18,085 nucleotides of DNA from JAYWAM01 sp043782425 (lineage in GTDB: Bacteria; Pseudomonadota; Gammaproteobacteria; Burkholderiales; Usitatibacteraceae): NCBI GenBank assembly GCA_043782425.1, contig JAYWAM010000079.1, positions 1-18,085 on the forward strand. The letters are read 5' to 3'. The position numbers were made by a program, and so were the translations under genes. Each line of letters opens with the position of its first letter. Within the stretch, counting starts at the first letter, position 1. Below, piece by piece: positions 15,084 through 18,085 of this stretch. The notes under the pieces are model-generated. The model saw nothing but the letters and a program-made list of their open reading frames with translations, made no database searches and was not told the DNA's origin.

Positions 15084-15297
15084 CAGGATAGCGGGTGCGA
15101 TTAAAACTGATGTGGGGTAAGCCCACCACCGTCTATTTACGGAAGGCAAAAAAAAACGGCAGCGCGTAGGGCGGACCTGTCCGCCAAAGCTCCAGCGCCT
15201 CTCTGCAAGATGCAGCGGCGGACAAGTCCGCCCGAGCTTTTGGCTTTATGCGTGTAGCATAGCTTCCACATCAGTTTGAATCGCACCCCAGGATAGC
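15084..15297. mobile_element. MITE-like element, 196 bp, with 23-bp terminal inverted repeats and 9-bp target duplication
   Basis: The left end (15093-15115) starts GGGTGCGATTAAAAC. The right end (15266-15288) is its reverse complement with one mismatch in 23. Directly outside each end lies CAGGATAGC (15084-15092 and 15289-15297), a perfect 9-bp direct repeat, as expected for a target site duplication. There is no coding capacity inside, so a transposase would have to act in trans. The interior carries a nested palindromic repeat (15169-15233) and a run of nine A (15148-15156). The IS family is not assigned. Confidence 0.85.
15169..15233. repeat. Paired GGCGGAC/GTCCGCC palindromes inside the MITE
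   Basis: GGCGGAC-CT-GTCCGCC (15170-15185) and GGCGGAC-AA-GTCCGCC (15217-15232) are two near-perfect 16-base palindromes about 30 bases apart. The outer arms GGGCGGAC (15169-15176) and GTCCGCCC (15226-15233) also pair with each other, so either two small hairpins or one long one can form. Confidence 0.75.
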
Positions 15298-15354
15298 CAT
15301 AAATTTAACCGCGTAGTGAATATCGTGCGAAACTGGTCATAACTTTCCCTATTT

Positions 15355-17193
15355 TCAATCTTGAATCGCGCGCTTGAGCGCGCTCAGTTTTTGGTGTACT
15401 TCTTCCGGCGTCATCGATTGAAAACGCGCAGGCAACATGGAGCGCCGCGAGGTCTCGAACACCGCCAGCATTTCCATGAACTGGATCATCAACGTATCCT
15501 GCGGCGGCATGAAATCCTTAACCGCTTCAGCAAAAACCTGCGCACTGATTTCGCCATCACCGCGCTGTGCAAATTCCAGCGCCAGCAGCGCAACGGCTTC
15601 CAGGTCCGCATTGGAATAGCCACCAAGATTCTCAAACAAAGCATGGGCGTTTGTGTTTTCGTTAGACCAGTCAATCGAGCACTTGACAGCGTATCTGCCC
15701 AGAATGGCTTGGACGATAGCGGCGCGTTCCTGCGCCGAGTCAGCATAAAAAAACGGTATTTTGCGATCCAGGCGTCCGGGGCGTTTAATATCGGCATCCA
15801 GCTTGTCCGGCCGGTTGGTCATCAGGATGAAGAGCACTTGTCCGCGATTGTCGGTGTCGGACATAAACTCTTTCAAGCGCGCAATCACGCGCGAACTGGT
15901 GCCGCCGTCGGAGTCTTCACCTTGCTTGCCGAAGCTGCGATCCCCCTCGTCGATAATGACGGCGATCGGCCCCATCGCCTTCACCGAGGCCAGCACGCGC
16001 TCGAGGTTTGACTCGGTCGAGCCGACCCATTTGGAGCGGAAGTTTTTCAACGCCACGCCCGACAGTCCAGCTTCCTTCAGAAACGCCTTGATGACAAACG
16101 TTTTGCCCGCGCCCATCGCCCCGACCGCAAGCAATCCCATAGGAGACCTGGCGTGGTCGCCCGATTTAATCGCCTTGGCGATTTCCATCAGCTCGGTCTT
16201 GATATGCGCGTTGCCGCCGACGGCGCTCAAGCCGTGTTTGGGCACGATAAATTCGATCAACCCGGCGCATTCCTTTTCGATCAGCTCGCGCTTTCTCTGG
16301 CGCACTACTTCCAGCATTTCCGCATACGGGTCATCGTTGCCGGGCAGCATTTTGGTCGGGTCAACCAGGTTGCGGATTTCGTCCGGCGTCATGCCTGCTG
16401 TAATGGCGGAAAGTTTGACCGCCCTATCCTCGGCGTTGGGCTGGCCTTGCAACAGGGCGCGGATCAAGCCGGTGCGTTCTTCCTCGCGCAAACCCTGCTG
16501 GCCTTCTGCCGCCACAATGCTGCTGAGTTGAACAATGCGCAAGCCACCCGTCTGCTCCGCCAGCAGCTTCACCTGTTGCGTTGGCATCTTGGGCGCATAG
16601 TGACGAATCGCCTCGGCGCGTAACGGCTCCAGTGGAATCGGCACTTCAATGGCCGCCACCTTCGGGTTGGACAGTATGGCCTGATTCATTTCTGCAAGCG
16701 ATTCGCTAATCAGAATCACCACGTTATCCTTGGCAGATATATCATCGTCCAGCGACCAGCGATGCAGTGTGGTGAAGGCAATACGATCTTCTATCGACAG
16801 AACTTGCGCGTCGCCGCCCGGCAGGATGGTGGCGGCATAAGGAAAGATGACAGCATTCGATTTGTACTCGCGCATGCGACGTTCGACCGATTCAAATATT
16901 CCCTGCAAACCCTTGCCTTCGAGATAGCTGTAAAGCGCAGCCTTTTCAGCGCTCGTTCCGCCTTGCAAAAAGCGCAAGCCGCGATCAAGGCTGATCTCGT
17001 AAATGTGCTCCTTGTTGTCTTTCAGCAGCACTTCTGACAGAAAGCTGCTCATGTCATAAGCCGTGCCCTCTATCAGATAGCGGTCAAACACATTGCCATA
17101 TAAAACAAATACCGACGCTTCACCCGCCAGATACTTTTGCCTGACGTGTTCAGCCCAACCCGGCAACAAGCATTTGAGATTTTGAACAGTCAT
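15355..17193 (-). CDS. Classic-type AAA ATPase with degenerate N-terminal half, partner of PspA-like protein
   Basis: This is a 612-residue protein. Residues about 320-560 form a complete AAA module: GAMGAGKT (358-365, Walker A), SKWVGSTESN (387-396, pore loop with Trp-Val as in Vps4 and p97), VIIDEGD (412-418, Walker B), TN at 459-460 (sensor 1), RPGRLDRKIPF (471-481, arginine-finger region) and GGYSNADLEAVALLALEF (sensor 2 helix). The N-terminal half (about 20-245) has an AAA-like pattern, SVFVLYGNVFDRYL then NVVILISESL, without Walker residues, recalling the Ycf46-type layout of one dead and one live module. There is no signal peptide. The ATG lies 15 bases after the PspA-like gene, with GGCGGA about 10 bases upstream. 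I infer that it remodels or disassembles the neighbouring PspA-like polymer. AAA is certain, the substrate is not. Confidence 0.88.
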   Translation of the reverse strand: MTVQNLKCLLPGWAEHVRQKYLAGEASVFVLYGNVFDRYLIEGTAYDMSSFLSEVLLKDNKEHIYEISLDRGLRFLQGGTSAEKAALYSYLEGKGLQGIFESVERRMREYKSNAVIFPYAATILPGGDAQVLSIEDRIAFTTLHRWSLDDDISAKDNVVILISESLAEMNQAILSNPKVAAIEVPIPLEPLRAEAIRHYAPKMPTQQVKLLAEQTGGLRIVQLSSIVAAEGQQGLREEERTGLIRALLQGQPNAEDRAVKLSAITAGMTPDEIRNLVDPTKMLPGNDDPYAEMLEVVRQRKRELIEKECAGLIEFIVPKHGLSAVGGNAHIKTELMEIAKAIKSGDHARSPMGLLAVGAMGAGKTFVIKAFLKEAGLSGVALKNFRSKWVGSTESNLERVLASVKAMGPIAVIIDEGDRSFGKQGEDSDGGTSSRVIARLKEFMSDTDNRGQVLFILMTNRPDKLDADIKRPGRLDRKIPFFYADSAQERAAIVQAILGRYAVKCSIDWSNENTNAHALFENLGGYSNADLEAVALLALEFAQRGDGEISAQVFAEAVKDFMPPQDTLMIQFMEMLAVFETSRRSMLPARFQSMTPEEVHQKLSALKRAIQD

Positions 17194-17208
17194 AAACAGT
17201 CTATCCGC

Positions 17209-17928
17209 CTACATCGATTTGCCGCTGCCAGCGGCGCCTGCCGCCTGTGCTGCGCGGGCTTTTTTCATTTCTTCAAGCTGTTGTTTGGCGGTGATAGCGC
17301 CGCTGCTTTGGCGCAATTTGTTCAAGCGCACATCGAGATCGGAACTGCGCAGCTCCTGTCCCAGATTGGCTTCGGCAACGGTGTTTTTGATATGTTCGCG
17401 CACATTGTCGAGCGCGCGTACTTCGGCATCGACCGAGAGGCCTTCGAGCTGGTTCTGAATTTTGAGACGCGCCTGCGCACTGAGCATCTGCGCCAGCATG
17501 CGATCTTTTTCAGCCTTGAGCTTTTCGATTTCCCCCTTGACTTGCAAGAGCGAATCCTTGGCGTCCTCGCCATCTTTCATGGCCACATCCAGATCGATTT
17601 TGAGTGCTGCGATACTCGCATCGAGTGCATTCTTTTTTTGTATCAGCACGACCGCCAGGTCGTCCTGTGTAGTCGCTATCGCGCCCTCCAGATCCGCAGA
17701 GATGGCGGCGAGCTCGCTTTGTTCCGACTTGAAGCGCGCCTCCAGGTCTTGTCGGCGCCTGATGATGGCGGCGGTGGCCGATTTCAGCATGGAGTATTTT
17801 TCAATCATCGCGTCGATGGAATTTTGGTAGGCGATCTCCGGGTGGCGCTTTTCCACATCGGTGATCCACAGAGAAACAAATCCCGCCCACAGATTGGCCA
17901 GCCGGTCGAAAAAATTAATGTTTGCCAT
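17209..17928 (-). CDS. PspA/IM30 family coiled-coil protein
   Basis: The 239-residue protein is almost all helical, with long heptad-rich stretches (about 35-225). The N-terminal FFDRLANLWAGFVSLWI is amphipathic and suits the membrane-binding helix 0 of PspA and IM30/Vipp1. PEIAYQNSIDAMIEKYSMLK then fits the start of helix 1 in this family, and the length is normal. PspA proteins bind stressed membranes and polymerise into rods or rings. They belong to the ESCRT-III superfamily. The tail is Ala- and Gly-rich (AAQAAGAAGSGKSM) and probably flexible. The start has a strong ribosome site, GAGAGGA (17934-17940). It is the first gene of a two-gene operon with the AAA ATPase. No PspF-type activator or PspB/C gene is visible, so control differs from the enterobacterial phage-shock system. 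Confidence 0.87.
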   Translation of the reverse strand: MANINFFDRLANLWAGFVSLWITDVEKRHPEIAYQNSIDAMIEKYSMLKSATAAIIRRRQDLEARFKSEQSELAAISADLEGAIATTQDDLAVVLIQKKNALDASIAALKIDLDVAMKDGEDAKDSLLQVKGEIEKLKAEKDRMLAQMLSAQARLKIQNQLEGLSVDAEVRALDNVREHIKNTVAEANLGQELRSSDLDVRLNKLRQSSGAITAKQQLEEMKKARAAQAAGAAGSGKSM

Positions 17929-17997
17929 GTTATTCCTCTCTAAAATTTCGCTTTCGTTAAGAGCTACGCATTATTTAAATTCAATTTCAACAGTCAT

Positions 17998-18036
17998 CCC
18001 TCTCCCCGTTTTTTGTGGAAAGGGTTAGGGTGAGGG
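17998..18036. repeat. Second, diverged copy of the CCCTCTCCCC palindromic repeat
   Basis: CCCTCTCCCC (17998-18007) is followed after an A/T-rich loop by AAGGGTTAGGGTGAGGGG (18019-18036). It belongs to the same dispersed family as the copy inside hsdM but is intergenic, upstream of the PspA-like gene. The first arm pairs only imperfectly with the second. Confidence 0.7.
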
Positions 18037-18085
18037 GTGAGCAACATACGATGATTTTGGGACTGGCGAAACACGCCGCCACCCT

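Larger units (their letters stand above)
14844..15354. other. 511-base gene-free stretch between the peptidase and AAA ATPase genes
   Basis: It contains the upstream region of the peptidase gene (possible promoter at 14887-14914), unassigned sequence at about 14915-15083, the MITE with its target duplication (15084-15297), and the 3' flank of the AAA ATPase gene (15298-15354). No RNA gene or other reading frame is supported, and I see no clear terminator for the ATPase gene. Confidence 0.6.

Noticed and set aside
15761..16531. 256-residue open frame on the plus strand
   Set aside because: It is antisense to the AAA ATPase module with full Walker and arginine-finger motifs, and its translation is low-complexity with no domain.
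17137..17943. 268-residue open frame on the plus strand
   Set aside because: It is antisense to the PspA-like gene; the minus-strand frame has a strong ribosome site and a family match.

Overview
The window looks like chromosomal DNA of a GC-rich proteobacterium, most likely a betaproteobacterium. This is inferred from the PilG-like receiver, the TonB-dependent receptor fragment, the codon use and the dispersed GC-rich palindromic repeats; no rRNA or tRNA is present to settle it. It holds a compound defence operon, a short accessory stretch scarred by mobile elements, and a two-gene membrane-stress operon.

Region 1 (1-11299, all + strand) is a type I restriction-modification operon with extra genes inside it. 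The order is hsdM (5' end cut by the window), hsdS, SIR2-APAZ, short prokaryotic Argonaute, an AlbA_2/Schlafen-type ATP-binding protein, hsdR, and a YgjP-like zinc metallopeptidase. Every junction overlaps by 1 to 8 bases except hsdS/SIR2 (18 bases apart), so one polycistronic transcript is likely. The SIR2-APAZ and short-Argonaute pair matches the known SPARSA layout, in which guide-directed recognition of invader DNA switches on NAD+ depletion by SIR2. The cell would thus carry DNA cleavage of unmodified DNA (HsdMSR) and abortive NAD+ depletion (SPARSA) in one expression unit, with the AlbA_2 protein and the peptidase as accessory members of unknown role. The hsdM frame also carries an in-frame insertion of a palindromic repeat.

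Region 2 (11300-15354, genes on the - strand) is a looser accessory region. It contains an 80-residue hypothetical protein, a PilG/CheY-type single-domain response regulator, the 3' part of a TonB-dependent receptor gene whose 5' part is gone, and a secreted metallopeptidase-like protein with a strong terminator. An intergenic MITE-like element of 196 bp follows, with 23-bp terminal inverted repeats and a perfect 9-bp target duplication. A lone copy of the same terminal repeat lies just after the response regulator gene.

Region 3 (15355-17928, - strand) is an operon of a PspA/IM30-like coiled-coil protein followed 15 bases later by a classic-type AAA ATPase with a degenerate N-terminal half. 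PspA belongs to the ESCRT-III superfamily and this ATPase carries Vps4-like pore-loop and arginine-finger motifs, so the pair may be a bacterial membrane-remodelling polymer and its disassembly motor. The far right edge holds a second copy of the repeat family found inside hsdM.
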